Positions 32,969-45,130 of a stretch of DNA of 64,000 nucleotides are shown here, piece after piece. The stretch lies in the NCBI RefSeq assembly GCF_000485595.1, contig NW_014577302.1:63776-127775 (forward strand). Reading direction: 5' to 3'. Under the pieces are notes generated by a model. The model saw only the letters and a program-made list of their open reading frames with translations. It did not search any database and was not told the DNA's origin. A program made the position numbers and the translations under genes. How positions within the stretch are numbered: the first letter of the stretch is position 1; each line of letters opens with the position of its first letter. Source of the DNA: Priapulus caudatus (lineage: Eukaryota > Priapulida > Priapulimorpha > Priapulimorphida > Priapulidae).

Positions 32969-35404
32969 TGTATAGCTTAGTGACGAGGCTGAAAAATTGC
33001 TTCACTCCCAGCCCAGTACGTATAGAACCTGTACGAACGCAGCAGCCAGCGGCCGAACGTAATAACAGAACGCAGCCGCCAACGACCGAGCGTGATGCGT
33101 AATACCCCCGTCAGACTGGACGGCGACCATCCGCGACCGTACGGCGACCAGAAAATATACAAGGTCGCCGGCAAACGCGAACACAACGCGAGAAAAAGTC
33201 CCAACAAATTACAAAATTGAAAAAAAAAGCCTCGACCTGTCATACCGCGTTCTCACGGCGCGCCCGCCACGACCTCTCCGGGCTTATGGCGTTTCTATTG
33301 AGATCTATGGGCTTGGCAACGGCGATCACCGGCGTTCCCGCGACGCTCTCACCACGCTCATGGGGTTCTCACCACGCGTCTTCTACGTGTATCGCGACTG
33401 CACGGCGACCTCACGGCGTTTCTACCACGTTCTCACGGCGACTATATTATAAGCTGGTCAGATTTCGGAAATTTCAACTGTATAGTTGTGCGTTTGCAGA
33501 GTAGAAACACGATTCCGAAGAAACAAGCTACCATAGGCCGAGGCCGTGGCCGTGGCCGAGACAGATCGGCATGAAACAGTTCGGCAGATCGGATGAGACA
33601 AATCCATGAAGTCGCCGTTGCAAATGTTACCATTTTCACAGCGTCTTTGCCACGCGTGTACTGCGCGTGTATTACGTTCATGGAGATGTTACGACGCTTG
33701 TCTCACGACCTTCGCGACCCCACCGCGTTCTCACCGCGTTCCAGGTCAGATCGCCGAACCTTGACGTTTGTTTGAACATGCTCAAAACAAACGCCTTGAC
33801 TCGGCGATCATTGGCGACCATGGCGACAACAGCACGATGTCTGGCGTTTCCACCACGCTTATAGCACGCATATGACGACCTTGGCGCGCTCTGGGACCAT
33901 TTTCCGTCGCCGTAGAAGCGCAGTAAGGACACCACCCCGTTCTGACGGGGGTATTAGGACGCCACCCCGGTCTGACGGGGGTATTATCACGCGCGGGACA
34001 ACTGATCGAGGCGGCGGACGAACTCATTGCACGAAGGGGAGCAGGATCACCGCTGATATTCGATACACCGGCTGATCTACACTCTAACGGTACCGGCACA
34101 GGTGGGAGGAGAGCACTACACGCTACCGGGCAGGAGAGACCGATAGAAAACGAGGAGCAGGTCTACACAACCTCGCATCATGTAGGAGGGACTAGGGAGA
34201 GCCTCGAAGTAAACTGGGGCAGCCCAGTCAGTCAACGAAGCAGACGTAGTCCGAAATTCACGCGATATCCTTGGGCAGGCTCAGAGGGGGACTGCGATGA
34301 AACTCCTCATGTAGCCGGACAAGCAATGCCTGCTTCCAGCAACATGTCACGCAAGACGAAGAAAGAAGAGTCGGATACAGTCGGGCAGAATGATGATACA
34401 TTTGCCTATTCTAACGACGTGGAAGAGCAGCGCACACGCATGGAGGACGACTCCCGCCCGACAATGCCGCGTCGTAACAGCACACCTAGAAAGGAACGGA
34501 AGGCGCCAATATTTCGGAAAGGAGACGGAACTGCTTTAAAACAGTTCCTGGTTAAATTTGTCATGACAGCTACCTACAACAACTGGTCAGAGGAGACATG
34601 GGGAATAGAGCTGGAATTATGTCTGGAAGCCGAAGCATTGGAAGCCATGATTGAAATGCCTCGATCACAGCAAACCAACTATGCGCAGATTTTTTCTTGC
34701 CTGCAACGAAGATTTGACCCCCCAGAGCGGAAGCACGTACATCGAAGCGAGTTACGCAACAGGAACCGGAGAGGGGAAGAAACTTCTGAAGAATACGGAG
34801 CCATCGTGCGACATCTGTGCTGTTTAATCGCGCATACCCGGAAATGATCGGTCATCAATTTGAGGAGACCCTGATCGATAAGTACCTGGAATGTCTGGGA
34901 GATACGGAGATTCAGCGCTATGTACTCCTTCAACAGCCGTAAACAATGGATTAGGCTGTCACCCGCGTAGCCCAGTTCGAAGCAGTAACGAGAGAAACTG
35001 TACATAGCAGGAAGCCGCCACCAGACAGGAGTTATTATGTACGAGCTGTGGTACAGCCAACAGATCGAATATTAAGCCTGCTTTACCAACTGCGAGATGA
35101 GGTACGGCATCTAAAGCAAGCAATGGGTGAAATGAGGGGTGAAACCGAGAGTCAGGGGAGGCTGCATAAAATCAGTGATTGGAGAAAACGTCAAGGGTCA
35201 GGTCAAGGCACACCATACCTACCTATGAGAGGAATGGCAAGGTCACAGCAGGACATGGCGCCAATGAGAAACATTGAGTGTTATTACTGCAGGAGGAACG
35301 GACATATGCAGAGTGCCTGTCCGCAGAGACTGCATGGCAACGATATGAAAAAATCCACACTACCAAATGCCACAAGAATGCGTGGTCAACAATCATTAAA
35401 CTAG
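32969..35404 (+). pseudogene. gag: Element D gag, split by a DNA transposon
   Basis: Starts MYSLVTRLKNCFTPS, like element B. After about 44 codons a TIR transposon (33100-33986) interrupts it. An open frame resumes from 33987 and runs to 34847 with the capsid-like part (FRKGDGTALKQFLVKF, SELRNRNRRGEETSEEYG). A frame change there is followed by further stops, a CCHC knuckle (CYYCRRNGHMQSAC, about 35280) and the end TTA AAC TAG. Colinear with B gag throughout. Confidence 0.82.
33100..33986. mobile_element. Non-autonomous TIR DNA transposon in D gag
   Basis: Left end TAATACCCCCGTCAGA (33100-33115), right end TCTGACGGGGGTATTA (33971-33986), with the same right end also at 33941-33956, so the terminal 30 bp are duplicated in tandem. 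The outer TA fits a TA target duplication. The interior is G+C-rich with repeated CTCACGGCG and CCACGTTCTCAC motifs and no transposase frame. Superfamily uncertain (mariner-like target only). Confidence 0.7.
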
Positions 35405-35437
35405 GAAGGACCAGGCATAGGGTCGGTGAACTGGTCC
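35395..35437 (+). promoter_or_regulatory. Predicted -1 ribosomal frameshift signal, gag to pro (D)
   Basis: ATTAAAC (35395-35401), TAG stop, six-base spacer, then a 7-bp perfect stem GGACCAG (35408-35414) / CTGGTCC (35431-35437) with a 16-base loop. Same layout and partly the same loop (GCATAGGGTC) as B. Confidence 0.78.
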
Positions 35438-36256
35438 ATCACAAGGCGGAGAGAGGTAAAGCATGACTTACTCGCTTCAATTTCGATGAAATAAATGAAA
35501 AACCTGGAGATAAAGAAACTGACGACGAACAACTGGAGATGCAGCCAGAGAATTAAAGTAAGAAGGTCCATCACAGCAGAGCAGGGCCGGATGCCAACAC
35601 TCTCAACAGCATCTATACAGCTGCATCCCACATGGAGGGTGCCAGTAACTGTGCAGGGACACGAAATGAGATTCCTCGTGGATAGTGGATCAAGTGCTAC
35701 GCTATTAAATGCAGATCAATTTAATGAAATTAAAGCACATACAAAACAGCAATTGAGTGTTGGAAAGAGTGGCCTAACACTGGCAAATGGAGATCTGCTG
35801 GAAATCACGGGAGAAACTGAAGTCCACCTCGAAATCGCCGAGCGAATCTACAAGAATAAATTGATGGTTGCACTACTAGGAGATCTGGATGGGATATTAG
35901 GGCTTGATTTCCTTGTCCCAAACAATGCGATCTTCCACATGGCTTCAGAGATGCTGTCATTGAATGGGCAAGACATCCAAGGATGCTGGATAGATGGAGA
36001 GGATGGTCGACCAGTCTACGTAGAAGAAACTACAAAGATACTGTCAGGGATCGACTCTAGCGTTCCTGGATGGACATACGCTGATGCGAATGTATCCACA
36101 GCCAAGAACGTAAGACTGATACCTGGCATAGAATTTAAGAAGCTGGAGTCTCGGGGAATTCAGCTGAAAGAGACTGTGCTCCCCAGAGAAGTGATGAAGG
36201 TACCACTCGTCATCAGCCACGCAGGGAAAAGGCCTGTCCTGATGGTAGAGGATTAA
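35405..36256 (+). pseudogene. pro: Element D aspartic protease and linker
   Basis: Retropepsin-like domain with FLVDSGSSATLLN (DSG, about 35672) and GILGLDFLVPNN (about 35892), followed by about 110 codons of linker (GIQLKETVLPREV) to a TAA at 36254-36256. The first part after the frameshift signal carries stops; the open frame starts at 35495. It reads further than the B copy and shows what the B linker corresponds to. Confidence 0.78.
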
Positions 36257-36399
36257 CAAGTGGGACAACTGAAGCCCATCGAGGAAGAAGCGACGATGCA
36301 GGGACAGTAGAGGGTAAACGCTCTGAATGGAGTAGCACCCGGACAGCTTGAGACCACCTAAGGAATCTACTGGACAGAGCAGATGCGAAGCTGAAGCCA

Positions 36400-39300
36400 G
36401 AGGAACGAAGCCGAGTCACTAAAACGCTGCATAACTACCGAGATATATTTGCTGGACCAGGAGATGGCCTAGGAAGAACGAGTATCGTTAAGAATAGGAT
36501 CGATACTGGACATGCTCGACCGATCAAGCAACCACCGCACCGAGTTCCTTTCCATAGACAGGCAGACATAGATAAGGAAATTGAGGAGATGCTAAAAAAA
36601 GGACTCATTGAACCTGGCAATGGACAATGGGCTTCACCGGTGGTGTTAGTGACTAAAAAGGACGGGGGAGTTAGATTCCGTGTTGACTATAGAAAAGTCA
36701 ATCAGGTAATACGGAAAGATGCATTCGCACTACCCATGATGGACGACCTGCTGGATGCCTTAGGCGGAGCCGACTGGTGCGCAACACTAAATCTAGCAGC
36801 TGGCTACTGGCAAGTAGAAATAGATGAAGAGTCCAAGGATATTACGGGATTCTCCACAAAGGACGCTGTAACGTGTAATGCCATTCGGATTATGCAATGC
36901 GCCTGCGACCTTTGAACGACTCATGGAATCTGTGCTGCGTAGGTTGCTAAGCAGAATATGCTTAGTTTACCTTGACGATATCATCATTTTTAGAAAAACG
37001 TTCGAGGAAACTCACAAACCTGGAAAAGGGTTTTAACCGATTGAGAGCAGCAAACCTAAAACTGAAGCCAAGAAAATGTCACTTGTTCCAGACAAGTGTC
37101 AATTTTCTAGGGCATGTGGTGTCAGCAGAAGGACTGAGATGCGACCCAGCAAAGATCGAAGCAGTAATCAACTGGCAGGTGCTACAGTCAGCTGGTGAAA
37201 TGCGAAGCTTTCTGGGACTTGCTTCCTACTACAGGAGATTTATTTGTGGATTCTCCACCATTGCAGCTCCACTCTCGGCACTAACGAAAAACGTAGTTAC
37301 CTTCAAATGGGGAGAGGAGGAGGAACAAGCGTTCAGCGAACTCAATCAGTTGCTAACGTCAGCACCGATATTAGTGTACCCGACAACGGAGGACAAGTTT
37401 ATACTGGATACGGATGCGAGCAATACAGGATTGGGAGCTGTTTTGTCTCAGATGCAAGACGGCGGAGGAAAAGTGGTTGCGTACGCCAGTTGACGCTGAA
37501 CCACTCACAAAGACGTTACTGTACAACAAAGAAGGAGCTGTTAGCGATAGTGGTGTTCGTCAAGCAGTACAACCATTATCTATGGGGACGACCCTTCAAG
37601 GTAAGGACAGATCACGCATCATTGGCCTGGCTAATACCTTTTAAACAACCAGACGGAATGGTAGCACGCTGGATAGCTATGCTAGATACATACGACTTCG
37701 TAATGGAGCACAGAATGGGACATCATCATCGGAAAGCGGATGCCTTATCCCGTATGAGGGTAGGCAAATGCCCTAGAGAGACTTGCCCAGATGGCAGACA
37801 TGGGATTGCAGAGAAACCCGTACCATTGGCGACAGAAACACAAGCAGACAAGGAAGAGACGGCGGTTGCAAAAGAAGAAGACGGAGAAGATGAGGTAAAG
37901 AGGAGAGATGAACCACCCAGCCGTAATGGGAGGACTGATGATTCTTCATGGAAGGATGAAGTGAAGCATGCCCGCGTTTTAGTCATGATCGAGGGGAATC
38001 AGGGGCGACAGAATCGTACAGAAACCCCTGAAGTTGAGGGGGAGGACCATGGTATATGGCACCCCGAGAACATTAAGAGATTACATGACAGGGATCCTGT
38101 CATCGTATTCATCAAGGAACGGATAGAAACGGCGTCAAATAGGCCCGAGTTTTCTGAGATCGCGGGAATGGGAGCGGAAGCAAAAGCATACTGGGGGCAA
38201 TAGCACCAACTGGAGGTACACGAAGGACGATTGTATCGGCGGTGGGAGACACCCGTAATACTAACCCTTCCAATCCGTCAGCTGATAATACCTGCAGAAT
38301 TGAGGAGAGTGGTATTTCAACAATTGCATTATTATCGAACGGGAGGACATTAAGGTGAAAAACGAAGCAGAGCTAGCATTCAGCAACGATTCTACTGGCC
38401 ACACAATACGAGAGATGTTAAACCGTGGTGTCAGTACTGCACGGTCTGCGCGAAAAGAAAGCCTGGAAGAGGGTTGAGGAGAGGGCGCCTAGAGCAGTCA
38501 GAAGTGCGAGCTCCGTTCGAACGAATTGCGATTGATATCCTGGGACCACTCGAAGAAACTGGGAAGGGAAACAAATTGATTATGGTTGTCTGTGACTACT
38601 TCACTAAATGGACCGAGTGCTTCGCTATTCCCAACCAAGAAGCATATACCGTGGCGGACATTTTGGTAACGGAATACATCTGTTGGTATGGAGTGCCGTA
38701 TCAGATTCACACCGACCAAGGACCAGACTTTGAATCTCGGTTGTTTCAAGGCGTTTGCGAAATCCTGAACATAGAAAAAACGCGGACCACGCCATATCAT
38801 CCAAGATCAGATGGCTTAGTCGAACGATTTAATCGCACGTTACAACAAATGCTGTCCTTATTTGCGAGTCAGTACAGGAATGACTGAGATGAGCATTTGC
38901 CTTTCGTCATGATGGCCTATCGGGCCACCGCACAAGCATCTACTGGATGCTCACCGAACCTCATGATGTTTGGACGGGAGATTCACTTACCTATAGACGT
39001 AATGATGGGACCACCTCCGGAGAGGCAAGTGGTTAGGCAGTGTACACATGAATACGTACGGTGGATACGAGAGGTAATGGAGGAAGCGTACAATTTTGCA
39101 AGATGTGCCACGAAGAAAGCTGCGAAGCGGCAAAAGAAGGGCTATGATAAGAACGTAAAACGAATTGGATCCAAGGATGGAGACTTTGTGTGGTACTGGT
39201 ATCCACCAGGGATACGACGGAAGCTAGGACATGGTTGGCAAGGCCCCTACCTAGTACTTCACCAAATCAGTGACCTGCTCTATCGGATACAACGGGAACC

Positions 39301-39572
39301 ACAAGCAAGAAAGAAAGTGATCCACATAGGCTACCTATCGGACGGAGGAGCCGCCACTGGACTGGAAGAGGGCACATTCAGAGGCGCCATCAAGGTCGAC
39401 GGAGGGAGGAAGTGCCGAACCAGTGGAACAAGTGAAGGACAACGAACACGTTATATGGGATGAAATCGCTCCGAATGATAATGAGAAAGCCGACGGGGGA
39501 GAGGACGAGGAAATACCAACGACAACGAGCCCTCCAGTGAGGAGGGGAGGAAGAGTCAGGAAGCCGCTTTAA
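36400..39572 (+). pseudogene. pol: Element D RT-RNase H-integrase (many breaks)
   Basis: Colinear with B pol but split over at least six frame segments. RT has SPVVLVTKKDG and LNLAAGYWQV, a frame change near 36870, then [11 protein letters not shown] (about 36958), another change near 37000, and GHVVSAEGLRCDP. RNase H has FILDTDAS, then a frame change near 37490, and KVRTDHASL. Integrase has CQYCTVCAKR, AIDILGP, TDQGPDFES and GLVERFNRT, with a TGA at 38885-38887. The GPY/F-like HGWQGPYLVL follows, and the tail GRVRKPL ends at a TAA (39570-39572). Catalytic residues remain but the copy cannot be translated through. Confidence 0.85.
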
Positions 39573-39654
39573 CGGCTAGACTTATAAGGGGAGGGCCCTA
39601 GTAAGAAAGGTATGGTCCACACAGAACACAGGCAAGAACGTTTTCTCTTTTCAG

Positions 39655-40452
39655 ATGGACATACTGGAGATCCAGGTGGACCCCAGTGAGACAATCTCGG
39701 GAGGCGAAGGCAGCGCCACACCCAGGACGGCCCGATCGTCACAATCACGCCGCCGCACACCCCAGTGCCCCCACTGCCGGTACCAGACCGATAATCCTCA
39801 TCGGATGCGCCGGCATCAACATGAGAGGCACGGCGAGACCCACTCCTCCCGGGTGAACAACATGCCATGACGCCCAAGATATAACCGGGACCGGGAGAGG
39901 AAGCAGGCGCAGGAGCAGCGACGCCGGAAGGCCGGGGCACACTGGTCGCCTCGGCGCCGCCATATTGAGAAACACCCGGAAAATGTGGAGGTGCTGAGCC
40001 TCCCATATGCCTGGGAGGGGCAGCCAATAGTAAGCCCAGGGTGCCTGCTGGGCGTTGTAACGCCCGTACAACAGACCCCACGGCAGCAAGGACACGAGCC
40101 GCTGCGAGAGAGGCGGACGAGGAGCGACGGACGGCTAGCGGAGAGAAGGAAGCAGCTGAGGACGAATTTGCGAGCGATGGAGGAGGAGGAGAACTATCAG
40201 CGGCAACTGGACCAGAAGGAAGAATGCGAGAGGGGGACAGTGAGAGAGGAAGGAGAGGCTGAAGGAGAGAGGGAACAACAGTTAAGCAGATGATTGGAGG
40301 TAGCAAACAAAGAGATAGGGCGACTAAGCCGGAGAGTGCAGGAGCTAGAGGAACGGGAAAAAGTAAAACAGTTACGCGGGGATTTACTCCTCAGCCCATC
40401 CGATAGTGGGAACAATAGCATAGGGAGCGGAATAGCTGGCCGGGAGGGGTAG
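39655..40452 (+). pseudogene. Element D third ORF: C2H2 zinc finger plus coiled coil (two stops)
   Basis: ORF in the env position, directly after a CTCTTTTCAG acceptor. One frame spans 39655-40452 with TGA at 39868-39870 and 40291-40293. It starts MDILEIQVDPSETIS. A C2H2 finger follows (C38, C41, H54, H59; CPHCRYQTDNPHRM…), then a basic stretch, the core VEVLSLPYAWEGQPIVSP (about 39985-40035), an E/R-rich coiled-coil-like region (40120-40370) and a serine-rich tail (LLLSPSDSGNNS). Core and tail match B ORF3; B lacks the finger. No signal peptide or membrane segment. Function unknown. Confidence 0.75.
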
Positions 40453-40511
40453 AGATAGATAGGCCTATGTGCATAAATATATAGAGAGGGAGAGAAGTCC
40501 AGTATATATAG

Positions 40512-41237
40512 TGTAACAGTACCCAGTTAATATGTAACAGTGCTCCGTTAATATGTAGAGTAGGTAATTACAAAATGTTCATGGTAAAATTATATATGTG
40601 ACTAGCTGAGAAGGCGACACACAGGATGTTAATTCTACTGCGTAGATGCACACCCGGATCTGTGTAGGTAGAATTCTTAGAACACAGGATGTGCGCATTT
40701 TGAGTAACGTAATACACGTGAATGGAACATGTTTGTTAAATGTCAAATCGATTTTAGGCACGTGTTAATTTGATCTTAGGTAAGAAACGTGTACACGTGT
40801 ATATCGCATGGTCCAACACACGTGCGTAGAATAAGATGACGTCACCTGGCTAGTTATATATATATATATATATATATATGACCACACCTTAGGCTCTGAG
40901 TTTCAAAAGCGCGCACAGTTACGATTCATGTATCAGACTACGTTTCCGGACTCTTGCTCACGCGCGGCGTGAGCAACAATAAATTACTATGCGTGGAAAA
41001 CTCATTTATGGACTTACGAAATTACTTGTGTTAATCATTAGTGCTATCTTGCGACTACTCCGCCGCATCAAACACAGAACATTATCTGACATCTCCTTCA
41101 AGCTTCACCGCAAACACGAAACAAGACTACGCGTTAAAAACAGTTAATATATACAACGCAGATGAAGAACCAATACCTTAACTATACGATCACATCAACT
41201 GACACAACTGCACGAGAAGAGTAATACACTTATTACA
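40512..41237 (+). mobile_element. Element E 5' LTR (726 bp)
   Basis: TGTAACAGTACCCAG…CTTATTACA, with an (AT)n/TATA tract near 40855 and CAATAAATT near 40977. Partial copies: 48464-48565 (end only), 52429-52951 (start, then gap), 55824-56078 (end). Confidence 0.85.
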
Positions 41238-41260
41238 TTGCGGCGTTCGACCATGGATTC
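41238..41260 (+). promoter_or_regulatory. Element E primer-binding site
   Basis: TTGCGGCGTTCGACCATGGA here. The cleaner copy at 48566 reads TTGGCGCCGTCGACCATGGA. TGGCGCCGTCG fits an acceptor stem with discriminator G (Ser-type), but this is weaker than the site of element H. A strong donor-like GGGTAAGTG follows at about 41278. Confidence 0.5.
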
Positions 41261-41310
41261 GTGTGGAAGGAGTTAGCGGGTAAGTGCGCAACAAAGAAAC
41301 AGTAGTGGCG

Positions 41311-42288
41311 AGAAGAGAAGAAGAAGAAGAAGAAGAAGAAGAAGAAGAAGAAGAAGAAGAAGCGAAGAAGAAGAAGAGAGAACAGCGTTGTCAACACCGC
41401 AGGAGATAGGGCGCACGTCTGCGTTGTATATAGGACTCTAGCACCGTCAAAATTAGCGTCAATTGTTGTGAGCGTTGGCAGTGCCATCGTTGTTAGCATT
41501 AACAAACCGAGTTCACGTCGGCGAAGCAGTGACATCGTCTGTAACAACAGCACCGGCAGCCGCAACAGTGTTGTTACTCTCACGACGCGTCGTACGTGCG
41601 AAAAGCTTAGAGTATATTGCTACAATACGGAGCATATTTAGCCATCAGCAGCGTCGGCGACGGAATCAGCAGCAACGCGCAGCGGCAATCAAACAAAGGA
41701 GACAATAGCAGCATCATCAGCAACAACGCCGACAGTAGCATCATTACGTGAGGAGAGGCCGCAGTAACATTAGCAAGTATATAGCAGACGGCAGTCTGCC
41801 ATCGTCAGCGTCACACGCAGCCAGCGACAGCCGAGTAACAGTAGAGGCATCGTCAACATTGAGCAGCCAGCGTCAACAACAACAGTAGCGAAGCGGCAGC
41901 AACATCAGAATCAGGAACATTTCAGCAGTAGCGAACGCATCGGACTCACGCATCCGAGCGACAGAAGCATCACCATCGCATCGTCAGAAACTTGCAAACT
42001 TACTAGAGACAGCGCCACACGGCCATATGTTTTAACACACCGGCTAACATGGGAAGCAGTCATCTTGACGCGCGGGGCCTTACACACAGCTGAGCACAGC
42101 AGCGATAACCGCTTAACACATCGCAGGGTGGATGCCGTTTCATGTGAGTACAACACCCGCAAAAGTGCTCAGCTTTTTAACGTAATTTTAACTAAGTAAT
42201 AGTTCTTTAATATTAAATAAGCCGCCATACAATTTATCTCCTCGTCCTATATCCCTATCCATATCACCCGAACGAAAGTTGAAAGAAG
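41311..42288 (+). other. E1 leader: (GAA)n and AGC/ATC-rich low-complexity region
   Basis: A (GAA)n tract (41311-41376) is followed by about 700 bases rich in AGCAGC, CATCATCAGC and CAACAACG triplets. Frames across it are short and differ between the E1 and E2 copies. A TTTCATGTGAGT donor-like site lies near 42140 (49446 in E2). Likely a transcribed leader; no protein recognised. Confidence 0.5.
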
Positions 42289-42480
42289 ATGGAGGAATTT
42301 TCGAATTCACGTGTGCTTCGCGGGAGACTCCAACCAGAACGCATCATCGGTGCAATCGAGTCCAGCGGAGGGCTTATTTTTGATGAAATGGAACGGCAGC
42401 AATGAGGTAATTTTGTTCTCAGCACGGCAACAAATATTAAATTTCCCCAGATTGTAATCAGATTCTACAGGGAAGAATAA
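42289..42480 (+). pseudogene. HP1-type chromoshadow domain ORF, E1 copy (frameshifted)
   Basis: Same sequence as 49593-49808, but single-base changes shift the frame after MEEFSNSR and again within the core ([13 protein letters not shown]). The intact copy lies in E2; see there for the domain description. Confidence 0.75.
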
Positions 42481-42519
42481 CCTGTAGAAGCATCGGTTAG
42501 GTCAGGATACCATCAAAAT

Positions 42520-43000
42520 CATTCAAATTGTGAAAAAAGTGTGAAAATTGGTACACTCTTGCATATTTTGTATGCTCTTTCATTTAAAGACAGGACACAC
42601 CTGCGATTCAACTACAACTTCGGCCGACATCTGATTCAAAATGGCCGCCGTCATTTCTTAAAAAATTGCTATATCTCGGTTAATAATCTTCGTACAGACT
42701 TGAAAATTGACTGACAGACGTAATTTGGGTTACTATTTCATACAACAACGTGATGCCTGTGATCCGTTTTTGGTCTACCATCTTGGATTCAAATGGCCAC
42801 CATAAAAATTACAAGCTTAGCAATTTTTCCGTTCACGAAAAGATATAGAGACGGGAAAATTTGCAGACTGGCGCAGGTTAATAAGCTCTTTCATATTAAA
42901 ACAAGGCACACAAGTTCCAATTTAATTACAGCGGCCATATTGAATTCAACATGGCCGCCATCACATTTTACTCTGTATTCAAATGATCAATGACATAGTA
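42520..43000 (+). repeat. E1 inverted-repeat arm, left
   Basis: Carries GAAAATTGGTACACT, several ATTCAAGATGGC/AAAATGGCCGCC motifs, GATATAGCAATTTTT-type and GACGTAATTTGGGTTAC segments. The reverse complement is at about 44180-44665. Repeated in E2 at 49830-50390. Confidence 0.85.
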
Positions 43001-43249
43001 TAACAGATACAAACAAACATGGTGAAAATGTTGAATTACCGGTTTTTCTCGTATAAAACCAACATAGTGCAATGCAATCCCAGTGGTGAAGAGAGATAAT
43101 CCAAGAGCACAAAGTTGAGTATAAGTACAGCGAACATGCATGGCAAGCTAAATTAATACGATTGTTTAAGTTAAAATGTCTCGAAACTGCATCGTCACAA
43201 GTTTGTCGCAGATTGCACTCAGTACGGTAAAATGCTACCTTGACACGCA

Positions 43250-44040
43250 AAATTGAGTACTTGTATGTACAGTATAGTATCTGTATGTTGCTGCGTTATT
43301 CGGCGGGCGTATAGGCTATCTGTTATGTGCGTGGCGTGCTCTGCGCGCGTATATAGCTATCTGTTATGTGCGTGCGTGCTTCGCGCGCATATAGCTATCT
43401 GTTATTGTGCGTGCCTGCGTTCTCGCGGGCGTACTTATAGTATCTGTATGTGCGTTGGCGTGCGCTTCTCGCGGGCGTTATAGTACCTGGTATGTGCTGC
43501 GTGCTCGCCGCGCGTATATAGTATCTGTTTATGTGCGTGCGTGCGTTTCGCGGGCGATATGTATCTGTTATGTGCGGCAGTGCTCTCGCGGCGGTATATA
43601 GCTTCCTGTTATGTGCTGCGTGCGTTCTCGCGGGCGTATAGTCCTGTCATGTGCCGTGCGTGCTTCAGCGCGCTAATATAGCTACTCTGTTATGGTGCTG
43701 CGTGCGTTCATCCGCGGGCGTATAGGTACCTGTTATGTGCGTGCGTGCTCGCGGGCGTATAGCTATCTGTTATGTGCGTGCATGCGTGCGTTCTCGCGGG
43801 CGTATAGGTACCTGTTATGTGCGTGCGTGCTCGCGCGCGTATATATAGCTTCTGTTATGTACGTGCATTCTCGCGGGCGTATAGGTACCTGTAATGTACG
43901 TGCGTGCTCGCGCGCGTATAGGTACCAGTTATGTGCGTGCGTGCTCGCGCGCGTATATAGCTATCTGTTATGTGCGTGCGTGCGTTCTCGCGGGCGTATA
44001 GCTATCTGTTATGTGCGTGCGTGCGTGCTCGCGCGCGTGA
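43250..44040 (+). repeat. GC-rich minisatellite, E1 copy (degraded)
   Basis: Alternating half-units of about 37 bp, (T)CTCGCGGGCGTATAGGTACC and GCTCGCGCGCGTATATAGC joined by TGTTATGTGCGTGCGTG. Heavily disturbed by single-base indels compared with E2. Open frames in it are repeat artefacts. Confidence 0.85.
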
Positions 44041-44179
44041 GTTTTGAACTGCTTGTGTACACGTCGCGTTTACTTGAAGAACGGCACGTTGAAAATGCGT
44101 GTTTAGAACTCCACGATAAAATGCGTGTTTTTCCATCGTTTCCAACGCGTGTTGGATACGGCACGTGTCGACTTGGCCG

Positions 44180-44665
44180 GCTGGGTATTAACCTGCGCCA
44201 GTCTGCAAATTGTTACGTCTCTAGGGGCCTATATCTTCCGTGAACGGAAATATTGCTAAGTTTGTAATTTTTATGGCGCCATTTTGAATCCAAGATGGTG
44301 GCCGAAAACGCCCTTGGATCACATGCATCACGTTGTTGTATGAAATAGTAACCCAAATTACGTCTGTCAGTCAATTTTCAAGTCTGTACGAAGATTATTA
44401 ACCGAGATATAGCTATTTCACGTTGTTGTATGAAATAGTAACCCAAATTACGTCTGTCAGTCAATTTTCAAGTATGTACCAAGATTATTAACCGAGATAT
44501 AGCTATTTTTTAAGAAATGACGGCGGCCATTTTTGAATTCAAGATGGCGGCCGAAGTTGTAATTGGATCGCGTGTGTCCTGTCTTTAAATGAAAGAGCAT
44601 ACAAAAGTATGCAAGTGTACCAATTTTCATACATTTTTCACATTTTGAACGATTTTTTTCTAATC
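44180..44665 (-). repeat. E1 inverted-repeat arm, right
   Basis: Reverse complement of the left arm, in the order CCTGCGCCAGTCTGCAAATT, GTAATTTTTATGGC, GTAACCCAAATTACGTCTG (this block twice) and CAAAAGTATGCAAGTGTACC. Together with the left arm it makes a foldback with the minisatellite as loop. Confidence 0.85.
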
Positions 44666-44669
44666 TACT

Positions 44670-45130
44670 GTACTACTGGCGCACGAATGATGAAGAACAA
44701 ATCGAGGCGTAACTGCGATCATCACTGCAACAGTAAGCAAGCGGCATGATAAATCAATGCGTGGCGATCAAGCCACCATTGCAATCACGCTACTATCAAA
44801 TTCTACCGTATGCGCAGCCGTCACCACGGCGGATGCAGATTCAACCAGCGACGTGGAGGCAGACTGCACTCCCTGCCTACCAAAATAGCACACCGTGGCA
44901 GCAGCAGCAGCGATGCAGCTGCGGGGATGCAGCCATTGGTACAAATTTGAAAAGATAGACATTCTCCCAATAGGCCTAACTTGTAGGCAGTTTTTTTCTG
45001 TGTCTAACAGTTGTATATAAAGGTGTGAAGAAGATGAGACGTACAACTTACAAGTGTACTGTCAACAACATGCAAGCAGGCAGGTACGTCAGTAACCGAC
45101 AACACATGAAGGGAGGAAGATGTCGCCAGC
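44670..45130 (+). other. Region with TATA-like box between foldback and downstream ORFs
   Basis: No recognised gene. GTTGTATATAAAGGTG at about 45010 resembles a core promoter. Conserved in E3 (54265). It could drive the downstream frames independently of the LTR. Confidence 0.4.

Noticed and set aside
41233-41583. Minus-strand frame with a phenylalanine run
   Set aside because: Complement of the (GAA)n tract in the E leader.
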